From positions 1 to 64,000 of the forward strand of contig UESW01004237.1 in NCBI GenBank assembly GCA_900491605.1: 64,000 nucleotides of DNA, given 5' to 3'. Positions within the stretch are counted from its first letter, which is position 1. Each line of letters starts with the position of its first letter. Of this stretch, positions 1 through 11,399 are shown piece by piece. The translations under genes and the position numbers were made by a program. Source of the stretch: Calamus simplicifolius. Taxonomy: Eukaryota; Streptophyta; Magnoliopsida; Arecales; Arecaceae. The notes below the pieces were generated by a model that was not told the origin of the DNA, made no database searches, and saw only the letters and a list, made by a program, of their open reading frames with translations.

Positions 1-551
1 ATTCTTAAATTAAAAAATTACAAGGAAGTGATCTTCACGAGTAAGCTCCCCCTGAATAAGGTAGCTCCCCCTATGAAGTTCAAATTATTCTTCCTCTTAC
101 TTTACATATTTGGTACTTAAGATTTCTTTATGCATAGTCAACTCAATTTGATTATTAATCCACACAATTAAATAACTCAATATCATATTAATCAATTAAC
201 TTCATTAATTTTCATATTAATCAATTAAGTAACTTGATTTTTCATATTAAACAATTAATGCAACATAACTTTCTCCCCTTTAATGCAATTAACAATATAA
301 CTTTCTCCCTCTTAATGCATATACAACCATAATTCTCTCCCCTTTTTTGTAATCAAAAAAAGGTAAAGAATATTTCATATTGCATCAAAAGATAATTTTC
401 ATTGCATCAAAAGATAATTTCATTTCAACAAAAGTCAAGTATTACATAAAAAATACTCATTCATCAAAATATAGCTTTCATTACATCAACACATAAACTT
501 CATTACATCAAAATGTAAACTACATTTCATCAAAATTAAACATTCATTACA

Positions 552-1927
552 TCAAAAGTTCTTCCTCACTATTCTTGTTAAATGATCTACAATATTTTTC
601 ATTCCATCACATTGAAGCTTAACATAGTCTTTAAGTCTCTCATCAACAAATGTGCAAGCTGTTGAGATTTTATCTTGAAGCTCGGCGTTGCACCTTGAAT
701 AAGTTTCACTATCTCCACAAATCTCTTTAAGTTCTTCAAAGATATTCTTTAAATCACCACTTAAAGATTCTGCAGAGGAGTTGAGAGTTGATTCAATCTT
801 TGCAATCCGATCATCAAGTGAATAAAGTGATTCTTTTATATTCATGAACTGACTGTCAAACTCATCCTTCTGAGCAGCAAACAAACTTTTTAATTGCTCC
901 ATTTGAAGGTCTGAGAATCCAGCAGAAGAAGTGGATGGTTGATCATTAACATGTGCAGGTGCAGGAGCAGGAGTAGGAATGGGACTCCTAGGCTGTGAAG
1001 AAGGAACCCTAACTGATGGTCCAGCCTCGCAAGGCTCAGAAACTCTCGGCACAGGGGCTCTCTCACCAAGGTGTCCTTTCCTATCCCACTGTCCATTCAC
1101 TTTAGCAAAACCCATCCGATGCAATGTTGCCAAACTATAGTAGTCGGTGTGCCTCAGGTTCTTAGATGGTTCATTCTCTTGAATTACAACCCCTTGGCTC
1201 TTGAAAACCATAGTAAGCACCATGCCATACGGTAGGGATGACCTTCTCTTCCCTCCAGCTTCCGCCATATAAAATATCATCATAGCTGCAAGGTTGATTG
1301 GCTGTCCAGTCAGAACACTATCCATAACAATGTCTCGCTCCGAGACATACTCAAACCGATAGGTCTTCGGAAACAAGATCCTACTGCAAATGTTGTGTAA
1401 TAATCTCAATTCCAAAGGTAATTGATTAGCCTTATCTCCTCAAACTCTGTCACTTCCCTTCCTAACATTCTTGAAAGAGCCGCTGACCTATCACTGTGCA
1501 TGTCAGCTGCTAAACCGGTAATTGGGATGCTAAGAAGGTTTCCAAGCTTTTGAAAGGTAAGGTGAATCCTCTTATTTCTTACTGAGCTAACTAAACCGCC
1601 ATCACCTCTAGCCAAATTAAAATAAAATTCTTTTACTAAGGCTGGATAAGTGGGAACATCTAGAGAGCAGAGCTTATCCCAGCCCATTTCCTTTAATTGC
1701 CTACCGATTGAGAAACCCTCGGTTTCAAACAGATCAAAATCAATCTTTCTCCCCATTGTGATAACCCTCCCGGCTAAGGTATCTACCTGAGTGGAAGAGG
1801 TGTTGGGGTTGTCTGAATCCGTGGACGAATCACTGCTTGGAGTCGGCTCACGAGCGGGACGATGCGCGGACCGTTTTCCCGTGGTCACCGGCGCTCCAAT
1901 CACTGATTCCCTCCTTTTGGGTGCCAT
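552..1927 (-). pseudogene. Sirevirus env-like third ORF, copy 1 (frameshifted)
   Basis: Two overlapping minus-strand frames (1406-1927, then 552-1415) form one protein split by a frameshift near 1410. The first part starts MAPKRRES with a Ser/Thr/Pro-rich basic stretch, then a globular region (LFETEGFSIGRQLKEMGW, later KLGNLLSIPITG) of the kind annotated as putative plant transposon protein in many plant genomes. The second part continues that region, then a Pro-rich linker, then an acidic heptad-rich tail (MEQLKSLFAAQKDEFDSQF onward) that looks like a coiled coil. It lies downstream of pol on the same strand, the usual place of the Sirevirus env-like gene. I see no convincing signal peptide or membrane span, so the label env-like is positional only. 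Its function is unknown. Confidence 0.75.
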
Positions 1928-2026
1928 TAGATCTTTGGGAAGTTTCGATTTGGATGGAATTAGAGGTGGGAAGTTTTGGAAGAATTTTGGAGGAGTTTGG
2001 TTAGGATTTGAGAAGTTATGAAATGA

Positions 2027-2235
2027 CGAGGTGTCGACTCTGCCCTAATAAATCAATTTTGGAATCCCAGGTGTCGACTCCCGCAAAGTCGGGTGTCGAC
2101 TCCAAATCGCTAACACAGTCAGCGCTCGAACTAGAGTCGGCTCCACTTATACGGGTGTCGGCTCCAAGGTCAGGGACCGAGAGCGACACAGTCAGAGGTG
2201 TCGACTCCTCATTCTGAGGTGTCGACTCCAAAGAC
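2027..2235. repeat. Cluster of GGTGTCGACTCC-type motifs between pol and env-like ORF, copy 1
   Basis: Seven copies of a 12-base motif GGTGTCGRCTCC or its GAGTCGGCTCC variant lie in about 210 bases of otherwise AT-rich sequence. The core GTCGAC is palindromic. The same motif fills the middle of the LTRs of this element (8255-8590). Sirevirus non-coding regions are known to carry repeated short palindromic motifs; this looks like the version used by this family. Confidence 0.8.
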
Positions 2236-2425
2236 AGTTTCAGAAAAAAAATTGAGATTCAAATGACTGAAACTTGTCAAAAAGAGTTCAATAAAAATTT
2301 CAAAAAATCTTTGAAATATCAAGGATCAAATAGCTCAAATGACTAGATAATTTGTCCTTAAAATTGTGAGAGGATTTTCAAGAAATTTATAGAAATCTAG
2401 ATTCTCATTCCTTAGGGTTTCAAAA

Positions 2426-3997
2426 TCACTCTAAAGGGTCACATATTCCTAATTCACCTCTAAGATAACAAAATCTCTCTTCACTCAAGGGTTTTGTAAA
2501 TATGTCAGCTAATTGTTCCTCTGTATTAACATATTCAAGACAGATTTCATTATTAGCTACATGTTCTCTTATGAAATGATATCTAATTTCAATGTGTTTT
2601 GTTCTTGAATGTTGAATTGGATTTTTAGTCAAATTTATTGCACTCGTGTTATCACATTTAATTGGTGTTTTATCAAGGGTTATGCCATAATCTTCAAGTT
2701 GCCTCTTAATCCAAAGGATTTGAGCACAGCAACTTCCAGCTGCAACATACTCTGCTTCAGCAGTAGATAATGCAACCGAATTTTGCTTTTTGCTAAACCA
2801 AGAGATTAAGTTACATCCTAAGAACTGACATGCACCACTTGTGCTTTTTCTATCTAATTTACATCCAGCATAGTCAGAATCAGAATATGCAATTAAATTT
2901 AAAGTTGAGTCTCTAGAGTACCATAAACCTACATTTTTAGTTCCACTTAAATATCTTAAAATTCTTTTTACAGCAATTAAGTGAGATTCTTTAGGTTCAG
3001 ATTGAAATCTAGCACATAAACATACTGCAAACATAATATCTGGTCTACTAGCTGTTAAGTAAAGAAGAGATCCAATCATACCTCTATAATGTTTTTGATC
3101 TACTTTCTTACCATCTTCATCTTTGTCCAATTTGCACGAAGGACTCATAGGAGTTCCAAGTGGCTTGATTGACTCCATTCCAAACTTCTTGAGCAGTTCT
3201 TTTGTGTATTTGGCTTGATTGATGAAAATTCCTTCTTTGCTTTGTTTGATTTGAAGTCCTAGGAAGAAGTTGAGTTCTCCCATCATACTCATTTCAAACT
3301 CACCCTGCATCAACTTAGCAAATTCTTGACATAACAAGTTGTTAGTAGCACCGAATACAATATCATCGACATATATTTGTACTACTAATAAATCTTTATC
3401 TTTTCTTTTCAAAAATAATGTTTTATCAACATTTCCTCTTACAAAATCATTTTCAATTAAAAATTTACTTAATCTTTCATACCAAGCTCTAGGTGCCTGT
3501 TTCAAACCATATAGTGCTTTGTGTAATTTAAAAACATGATTTGGAAATTCATGATCTTCAAAACCAGGTGGTTGTTCAACAAACACTTCCTCATTTATAA
3601 ATCCATTTAAAAATGCACTTTTAACATCCATTTGAAATAAATTGATATGCATATGACATGCAAATGCAAGTAATAATCTAATTGCTTCAAGTCTAGCTAC
3701 AGGTGCAAAAGTTTCATCAAAATCAATTCCTTCTTCTTGATTATATCCTTTTGCAACTAATCTAGCTTTGTTTCTAATTACTATGCCATTTTCGTCTAAT
3801 TTATTTCTAAATACCCATTTTGATCCTATAACAGAATGATCTTTAGGTCTATCTACAAGAGTCCAAACATTATTCCTAGTAAATTGATTTAATTCTTCTT
3901 GCATAGCTAACATCCAATTATTATCTTTTTCTGCTTCTTCAATAGTTTTAGGTTCAATTTGAGATACAAATGCAAGATGATTATTGATGTTTCTCAT
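2426..3997 (-). CDS. Sirevirus pol, reverse transcriptase and RNase H part, copy 1 (open frame)
   Basis: This 523-codon frame is uninterrupted. It starts in the linker before the reverse transcriptase (MQEELNQFTRNNVWTLV), carries the conserved FQMDVKSAFLNG block, the YVDD polymerase active site (IYVDDIVFGATN), and the Copia RNase H region with SDSDYAGC, RKSTSGACQFLG, ALSTAEAEYVAAG and KHIEIRYHFI, ending LGICDPLE. All acidic RNase H residues visible in copy 2's relatives are present here. It would act in the virus-like particle to copy element RNA into DNA. The upstream integrase and gag frames of the same element are broken, so this is a surviving section of a dead polyprotein rather than a working gene. 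Confidence 0.93.
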   Translation of the reverse strand: MRNINNHLAFVSQIEPKTIEEAEKDNNWMLAMQEELNQFTRNNVWTLVDRPKDHSVIGSKWVFRNKLDENGIVIRNKARLVAKGYNQEEGIDFDETFAPVARLEAIRLLLAFACHMHINLFQMDVKSAFLNGFINEEVFVEQPPGFEDHEFPNHVFKLHKALYGLKQAPRAWYERLSKFLIENDFVRGNVDKTLFLKRKDKDLLVVQIYVDDIVFGATNNLLCQEFAKLMQGEFEMSMMGELNFFLGLQIKQSKEGIFINQAKYTKELLKKFGMESIKPLGTPMSPSCKLDKDEDGKKVDQKHYRGMIGSLLYLTASRPDIMFAVCLCARFQSEPKESHLIAVKRILRYLSGTKNVGLWYSRDSTLNLIAYSDSDYAGCKLDRKSTSGACQFLGCNLISWFSKKQNSVALSTAEAEYVAAGSCCAQILWIKRQLEDYGITLDKTPIKCDNTSAINLTKNPIQHSRTKHIEIRYHFIREHVANNEICLEYVNTEEQLADIFTKPLSEERFCYLRGELGICDPLE

Positions 3998-5543
3998 TGA
4001 TGATCTAGTTCTTACTCCTTGAGATGGATCACCTATAATTAATTCTCTTGGATGACCATAGGCATATCTCCAATCTCTAGGTAGATCTATATCATTATGA
4101 TTTGCATCAACAACATCAACACTAGGAGAATCATTATCTTTAGCTTCTTGTCCATGATCCGAAGATACATCTATATTTTTTTCAATATCTCTTTCTAGAA
4201 TGTTTGTATCTTCCTCATCATCAATCTTTTCAGAACTTGATGCTAAAGATTCATCAAAAATTACATGAATAGATTCTTCTACAATTAAGTTTTCTTGTTA
4301 AATACTCTATAGGCTTTACTAGATGTTGAATATCCTAAGAAAATGCCTTCATCAGATTTTGCATCAAATTTTCTAGATTATCTTTGCCATTATTATGAAT
4401 GAAACACTTACAACCAAATGCATGAAAATAACTTATGTTTGGTTTTCTATTATTCCATAGTTCATAAGGTGTTTTTTAATGATTGGCCTAATTAGAGCTC
4501 TATTAAGAATGTAGCATGCCGTGTTTATAGCTTCCGCCAAAAGTATTTTGGTAGGTTGCTTTCACATAGCATGGTACGGGCCATGTCTTCTAAGGTTCTA
4601 TTTTTCCTTTCAACTACTCCATTTTGTTGCGGTGTTCTAGGTGCAAAAATTATGATGAATGCCATTTTCTATGCAAAAGTTTTCAAATAAATGATTTTCA
4701 AATTCAGTGCCATGATCACTTCTTAGAGACACTATGGTGTTGTTTTTCTCATTTGTGACCTTCTTGAAGAATTTCAGAAATAATGGAAAGGTCTCATCCT
4801 TATGAGCTAAAAATAATACCCAAGTGTATCTAGAATAATCATCTACAATCACAAGACCATATTTCTTTCCTCCTAGACTTGTGGTTCTAGTAGGTCCAAA
4901 AAGATCCATGTGAAGTAGTTCAAGAGGCCTAGAAGTGGAAACAATATTTTTAGTTTTGAAAGAATTTCTAGTTTTTTTCAAATTGACATGCATCACAAAT
5001 TTTATTATTTTCAAAATCTAGTTGTGGAAGTCCTTTTACTAAATCCATTCTAATTAATTTTGAAATAAGGTGTGTGCTTGCATGACCTAATCTACGATGC
5101 CACAACCAACCAATCTCATTCATATTAGCATTATTAGCAACTAAGCAATGATTACTAGTAGACAAATTGTCTAAATCAATCAAGTATACATTGCCATTTC
5201 TATTTCCAATAAAAACAATGCTATTATCAATGGGATTAGAAACTGTGCATATAGAAGATTCAAATGATACTTTAAAACCTTTATCACATAATTGACTAAT
5301 GCTAATTAAATTATGTTTCAAACCATTAACATATAAGACATTTTTAATATATGTGGAGGGAGTTATTTGAATGTTACCAAACCCCAAGATTTGGCCTTTG
5401 CCATTATCACCAAATGTAACTACTCCTCCTCTTTTGCTTTCAAGGGTGATGAATTGATCCTTGTCACCCGTCATGTGCCTTGAGCAGCCGCTATCGAGAT
5501 ACCACTTTCGCTTTGATCTTTTGGCCGCAAGACACTCCTGCAA
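3998..5543 (-). pseudogene. Sirevirus pol, protease and integrase part, copy 1 (several frameshifts)
   Basis: The protease active site WYLDSGCSRHMTGD is near 5500, followed by the GAG-pre-integrase zinc region (WLWHRRLGHAST, then CDACQF) and the integrase core (LLHMDLFGPTRTTSLGG and RSDHGTEF, both catalytic Asp). Compared with copy 2 the frame is lost by small indels near 4975, 4480 and 4290. The integrase C-terminal part is therefore readable only in pieces. The frame begins just after an in-frame TAA (5550-5552) that separates it from gag in both copies. Confidence 0.88.
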
Positions 5544-5552
5544 AAATAATTA

Positions 5553-7191
5553 AGTCTTATATTTAGGTACCCAAGCCTTCTTGGGTCCTTCATGGTTAGT
5601 AGCATAAAAGACTGTTCCTTTGGGAACCCATATCTTCTTTCCTTTATTATTTAACTTCTTGTTAATTTTCTTAAAATTGCATTCAAAAACTTTGTGTCCC
5701 TTCTTGTTATAGTAATGACATGTAACATTATCATTGTTTGTTCCTTTCTAAAAAATTTTTGATAAATTTTTGCTTTAAGTTAGGTCTATAACCTAAACCA
5801 ACCTTATCATATACAGCTCTTTGATTACTTAACAATAAATTAAGTTTTTCAGAACTATAAGTGAATTTATCAATAATATTTTTATATTTATCAACTTCTT
5901 CTTTAGTTTATCATTTTCATTGGAAATTGATTCTTTTTCTTTTGATAGATTTTATTTTCAGATTTCAGCACTTTAGTTTCATTATTAAGATTTTTTTTTC
6001 TTTAATGAAAGTTAAATTTTTATTTTTCAAAAACTTATATTTCTTTTTCAAAACTTTGAAATCACCAACAAGTTCATTAAAAGCATCAAACAGTTCATCA
6101 AAAGCAAAGTCATCACAAGGATTTTCGAAACTTACCTCACTGTCGTCATTTGCCATAAAGCAAATGTTTGCAACTTCCTTTTGATCTTCCTCTGAAGAAA
6201 TTCATCACTATCACTCCACGTTGCAACATAGGCTTTCTTTTTCTTCTTGAAAGTCTTTTTCAGTTGAGGACAATCATATCTATAATGCCCCGGTTTATTA
6301 CATTCATAGCAAATCAAGGGCTCTTTCTCTTTGTCCTTGTCCTTATCTTTTTCTTTTTCTCCTTCCATCTTAGCTCCAAATTTCTTTTTGTGGAAGGGTT
6401 TCTTTCTCCTCATGAATCTTTTGAATTTTCTTGCTAGAAGAGCTGTATCATCATCATCATCATCATTTTCACTACAGCTCTCCTCACTTTCAGCAGCCTT
6501 AAGAGCTATGGTCTTTTTCTTTTTACATCCTCTTCTATATGCTGCTTCATGTCAATTCATGGGTCATTAGGGATCCTAGAAGCTCCTCTAAGGGTAAGGT
6601 ATTGAGGTCCTTTGCTTCTTGGATTGCTGTCACCTTCGCTTCCCACGTTCTTGGAAGTGACCTGAGAATTTTACGAACAAGTTCAGAGTTAGAATATGTT
6701 TTGCTAAACTTTTCAAACCATTTACAATATCAGTAAATCTAGTGTACATGCATGCTATAGTTTCAGTTTGTTCCATGCTAAATAATTCATATTTGTGCAC
6801 TAGAATATTGATCTTAGATTCTTTAACTTGATTGGTACCCTCATAGGTAACCTCTAATCTATCCCAAATCTCCTTTGCGAAATTACATGTGAAGATTCTA
6901 TTAAATTCATTAGCATCTAAAGAGCAATACAAGACATTCATGGCCTTAGCATTGAGCTGTGCCATTTTTCTATCATTATCATTCCAATCCCTTTCGGGTT
7001 TAGGAACAATAGTGCCATCAACAATGTGTGTGGGTGTACTAGGTCCATTAATTATAACACCCACAATTCATAATCAGAAGCTTGAATGAATATCCTCATT
7101 CTTGCTTTCCAATATGAATAGTTGGAACCATTAAATAGGGAGGTCTATTCGTAGAATGACCTTCGACAAATGATCCAACATGAGCTGCCAT
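5553..7191 (-). pseudogene. Sirevirus gag, copy 1 (frameshifted)
   Basis: The start ATG is at 7191 (MAAHVGSFVEGHSTNRP). The UBN2-like capsid region follows (pieces at 6630-7064), then a CCHC zinc knuckle CYECNKPGHYRYDC near 6300, a Lys/Glu-rich charged stretch, a coiled-coil-like segment near 5965-6156, and a second zinc knuckle near 5690-5730. In this copy the second Cys of the second knuckle has become Tyr (CHYYNKKGH), while copy 2 keeps CHYC. Several indels break the frame, including one close to the N-terminus. The product would be the structural protein that packages element RNA. Confidence 0.85.
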
Positions 7192-7238
7192 TTGGATCTT
7201 TAGCTCTTGATCGTGTGATCAAAATCTAATGAGCACTC

Positions 7239-7250
7239 GCTCTGATACCA
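7239..7250 (-). other. Primer binding site for initiator tRNA-Met, Sirevirus copy 1
   Basis: The minus strand reads TGGTATCAGAGC, complementary to the 3' end of plant initiator tRNA-Met. It lies two bases inside the 5' LTR (which ends at 7253), the usual Copia arrangement. Confidence 0.92.
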
Positions 7251-7252
7251 AT

Positions 7253-8760
7253 TGTTGGCCCAGATGATAGCCCAAGGGGGGGGGGGTGAATTGGGTTCTT
7301 TAAAAAATTTATCCTTTTAAAAATTTGTTTGCTTAAATGAATGAAAGTAAATGCAATGCAAATATAAATCACAATCAATGAGATAGAGATAGAGATAGAG
7401 ACAATAGAAGCACGGCAAACATAAAGATTTTATAGTGGTTCGGTGTATCCAACACCTACGTCCACTCCCAAGATCCACTTGGGTCCACACTATAATCTCC
7501 TCGATTACAGCCGAGTTGTTTTACAAGCTCACAACCCAAACTTGTTGTTTTACCCGGGATCACAACGAACCCAGCCGATTTTTCAGGCTCACCAGCATAC
7601 AACCCTAAACTCAAGCTAATCTAGCTTGACCCGAGGTATACAACCTTCACTAGTTCAATCCCTTTGATTGAACTATGCACAAACAAAAAGAATATAGTTT
7701 TTCAAAGATACACAGCTCCTCAATGAGCAAATATTCAAAAATAAGTAAACAAGTTTAGAAAAGCCTGATTTGAAGTTGTTTGGCTTTGAGCTTTTCTTCT
7801 TTTCTTGTTCTCTTCTTTTCCTCTTCTCCCTTTGGAATGTTGAACCAAGCCTCAGCTTTAGTTCCTCACAGTCATTGCAGTTGAGAAGATTGGAAATGGA
7901 AGAAATGGAGCTTTTTCTTCAATTTGGAAAATCCATCGATTTTTGATTTGGGGCGCCTTGGATTTCTCTTTGAGCTTTTTGGAGTGGAAGGATTTGAGTT
8001 TGAATGCTTTTCTCTTGGATTTCAGGCTCAGGGTTTCTCGTATTTTTGATTTGAAAATATTTTCTAATTTTTTGCCCCTTTTTTTTAAACGGGTGTTTCC
8101 CTCTTTTTATAGATTTTCTTCAATCCATTTTTGGGATAAAACTAGCCGTTGGAGTGTACCTGGAAACAAAATATATCCATTAGAAATTAGTTAAAAAGGA
8201 AATATTACCATTAGAGCTGATCTGGCATTTTAAATTTTCGTCCTAGTCAGGTTGGAGTTGGCTCCAACTTTTTAGGTGTCGGCTCCAGATCGTTTTACCT
8301 AAAAATAGAAATTTCTAAGTTCGTTGAGGAGTCGGCTCCGAAAAAGTAAGTGTCGGCTCGCCATCGTCAGGTGTCGCTCTCGAAAACTATAGGTGTCGGC
8401 TCTAGGATGCTAAAAAAATCAACGTTCTGTCCCCGCATCGGAGTCGGCTCCAGACACTGTAAGTGTCGACTCCGAAACTCTAAGTGTCGACTCCGAAACT
8501 CTAGGTGTCGACTCCGGATTGTATCAAAAATTAGATTAAAATTGAATTGGCCATGGGGTCGGCTCCAGGTTTTCTAGGTGTCGACTCCAAGCTCTAAAAC
8601 TTTGAAATCTCTGATTTGTATTTGATTCAAAATTCATTTCTTAATTCCTTTAAATTGATCAAATAAATTTAAGTCCTGAAACACTTATAAAATCCATTAG
8701 TAATCAAATAAATATACTCAATTCCTTTATTAATCATCAAAATCAATAAATGGATCAACA
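7253..8760 (-). repeat. 5' LTR of Sirevirus copy 1
   Basis: The LTR starts TGTTGGCCCAG and ends ATCAACA, so the ends form the short inverted repeat TGTTG/CAACA. It is about 95-98% like the two LTRs of copy 2 by eye. It carries a run of ten G at about 7275, a GATAGA microsatellite near 7381 and a dense block of GTCGRCTCC motifs (8255-8590). No target duplication can be checked. Confidence 0.93.
8255..8590. repeat. GTCGRCTCC motif array inside Sirevirus LTR, copy 1
   Basis: About twelve motifs of the form (A/G)GTGTCG(A/G)CTCC or GAGTCGGCTCC occur in 335 bases, with uneven spacing and separated by AT-rich linkers. The same array occurs in both LTRs of copy 2 (20625-20960 and 29415-29730). Confidence 0.85.
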
Positions 8761-10760
8761 TCTATGAACTCCACATATCTGGATTCCACCTCAATCAGTC
8801 TTTCATCATGATATTCATCATACATTACATAACCCTTAAAACTCTTAGGATACTTGATGAATACCTTTTTGCTAGCCTTAGGACCTAGCTTTCTAAATAT
8901 ATCAAAGATATTGTGATATATTCTGCTGAGCCCCATTAGCGCAAATGATCCATAAAAGGTCTCGCACGATACCATAGCTCATATGGAGTAAGGGGCACCA
9001 ATTTACTGGGTACACGGTTAAGAATGTAAGTAGCAGTTAGCAGCGCATCACCACAAACACTAATTGAGAGATTTACCTATGCCATCATCGACCTAACCAC
9101 ATCCAGTAAAGTCCTATTTTTATGCTTTGCAGCCCTATTTTGTTGCGACGTATCCGGAATAGTAAGTTGTCTGCATATTTTTTTTCCTCACAAAGCCTCT
9201 AAAATTACTTAGATATATACTCATATTCTTTATTAGTCTAGAGAGTCTTCAAAGTCCTCCCATTTTGATTCCCCACCTTAGCTAAAAGCATCTAAAATAA
9301 TTCAACACTTAATAGCAGTAAAAGATAAGGTACACATACCCGAATCGCGAATAACTATCTATAAATATGAAAAAATAAATGGTGCCATAGTGTGCCCTAA
9401 CGCTTAAGGGTTTACAAATATCTGAGTATTTTAATTCTAATGGTTGAGAGGCTCTAAAAGCCTTACCAAAAGGCTTTTTCAATGCCTTTTCTTCTAGATA
9501 AGGCTCACATATAAGGAGAGTTATTTTGCTAAGAAGACCTAATAGCCCTTCTCCGGTCAATCTTGCATGTGATCTTGGCTCACATGACCAAGTCTGGCAT
9601 GCCATATCAAACAATCCTCATTTGTAGGAAAAGAAGCACATGCAAACAAGGAATAATGATCATGCAAATCAAAATTAAGTCTAAAGACCTCTATAATAAA
9701 TATCCATAAAAGGATAACACACCATCCATATATACAGATATTTGGTTTCCAAAAAAATAAAAAGTGTAGCGAAGGGCCAATAGGGCAAGAATAAAACACA
9801 AGTTACATCGGATGGTTGGAATGTACAAAATATTATGTAGGAGCAACATATGTCCACCATACAACCTAATGCGATATGCTTCTACTCTCAACACTTGCTC
9901 ATACAAACCTTTCCTAAGAATGACATGGTTTCTGCTAGAATTCAGTGAAAATCCATAAAACCAACTTGATCTTGCATTATATGTTTGTTCGCTTCCATAT
10001 CTACAATCTAATCAGAGAGTGAATAAGCAATTATGCATATGAACAAATAATGAGAGAGTTAATTGTGGAGTATACCTTCTTTAGCTTGGTGAAATCATGA
10101 GCAAAGTGGCCTTTTATCCCTCAGTTGCAGCGCTTGATCTTTGCTACATTTCTCTTACCCCCTCATTGGCCTCCTTGGCTTGGCTACATTCTTTTCCTTG
10201 GATCCTTGTACACTCCTATCACTTGTCTTATCCTTCTTTCTATTCTTGGGCCTCGAAAACCCGACCTAGGCCACATAGGCTGAGGAGTGAGAAGTTTCAA
10301 TATGTTCTGCCTCCAATTCAAGATGACGAGAAAGGTCTTAATGGCCTTACTGAGTCATCAAGAGCTTCAACTGGCTCCACTGAGGATAAAGTAGTGAATG
10401 AATCACTGTAAGAATCTGCTGCTCATTAGTAAGGTCATGGCAATAGCTTCGTTGCTGAAGCATGTTCATACCTTATCTTGAACTAGTTCCACATAGCCCG
10501 GATGGTCGGACAACTCTCAAAGTCTTCGATCAGATCATTGTACATATTGTTTAGCATAGTAAAGTGCGCACAACAATCCTTCTTTATTCAGTTTTCATAG
10601 ACTTTTGATTAAGGTGGTGCTTTGCAGAAGTGTTAGGTTCCTGTGGTATCATACTGAATATCATAGTCTAAAACTTCTAATTCATTCAGTAGGTACTGGA
10701 TCTTTCAATGCCACATAGCATAATTCTATCCATTTAATTTCTTACCTTTGTTGAGGTCAA
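8761..10760 (-). mobile_element. Decayed Ty1/Copia element, copy A (partial)
   Basis: Broken minus-strand frames give Copia pieces in polyprotein order. The integrase C-terminal region (KLGPKASKKVFIKYPKSFKG) is at 8761-8975. The integrase N-terminal region with YSDICKPLSVRAHYG is near 9309-9450. The GAG-pre-integrase zinc region LIWHARLGHVSQDH is near 9590. Protease-flanking and gag-like sequence extend to about 10760. The remaining pol part should lie left of the window, cut off by Sirevirus copy 1. It matches the element at 33640-37700 nearly end to end, with many stops and indels in both, so it is an old copy. Confidence 0.82.
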
Positions 10761-11399
10761 CTACTATAGATTTAAAGGCCATCACCACATGTAGCTAAGC
10801 AAGTTTTAAACATTAGGCACATAATTAGTGTGTATTAGTATCAAGAAAAATAATCAGATTATATATGTTCCTACTTATAAATGAGATAAAATTTTTTGTT
10901 AAGCTTATAATCATCGTTCGTTCATTAATAAGATAGAATATACAATCTAATATTTTTCTAGAGAACTGATCATCTCTGCTATCCATAAAACCAACATAGG
11001 TTGGAACAAATTCATGTGCTACACCAAACATACATATTGCATGCACACAAACATAAATAGACATGCTTAGAAAAAAAAATATAATAAATAATATAAATAT
11101 CCCTCATTCACTAAGTATAAATAATTATATTAGAGAAACAACATGCAGAAATATGTATATATCATATTTATTCATTAAGTATAAATAATTAAGTGACTAG
11201 AAAAATATCCATAGAAAGAATACATATAGCGTGGCACCAGTATTATCATGCACTAAGCATAAACACTATATTGTATCTAGAAACTTTCAATATAATTTTT
11301 ATAAATTTTGAGTTTTTTTTTGTAATTTTTTCAAATCTTTCTATATTTTTTTGGATTTTCAATAATTTTTAAATAAAAAACCAAAAAAATAAAATTAAA
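10761..11399. other. Non-coding DNA shared with 37620-38280
   Basis: No coding frame is supported. The stretch aligns by eye with 37620-38280 (shared TTGTTAAGCTTATAATCAT, ACCAACATAGGTTGGAA and the CATAAATA-rich part). It is probably the untranslated leader or LTR of the decayed Copia. Confidence 0.5.

Larger units (their letters stand above)
1..8760 (-). mobile_element. Sirevirus-type Ty1/Copia retrotransposon, copy 1 (left LTR outside window)
   Basis: Read on the minus strand the order is 5' LTR (7253-8760), tRNA-Met primer site, gag, protease, integrase, reverse transcriptase, RNase H, then an extra downstream coding region (552-1927) of the env-like class. That order, the protease motif LDSGCSRHMTG and the LTRs of about 1.5 kb are typical of the SIRE/Maximus (Sirevirus) lineage. 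Base 1 aligns with about base 1 of the interior after some 46 bases next to the left LTR of copy 2 (near 21176), so only that LTR and a few dozen bases are missing. It is inserted in the integrase region of an older Copia, whose remains start at 8761. Target duplication cannot be checked because the left end is absent. Confidence 0.93.

Noticed and set aside
6132..6570. Lys/Asp/Glu-rich frame suggesting a nuclear protein, and its Phe-rich opposite-strand frames
   Set aside because: It is the charged linker after the Gag zinc knuckle; the opposite-strand frames are shadows.
7275..7285. Run of ten G in the Sirevirus LTR start
   Set aside because: Copy 2 has shorter runs at the same place; likely slippage or sequencing noise rather than a functional G-quadruplex.
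10097..10411. 104-codon plus-strand open frame
   Set aside because: It is antisense to the gag zinc-knuckle region of decayed Copia A, as shown by alignment to 36797-37024.
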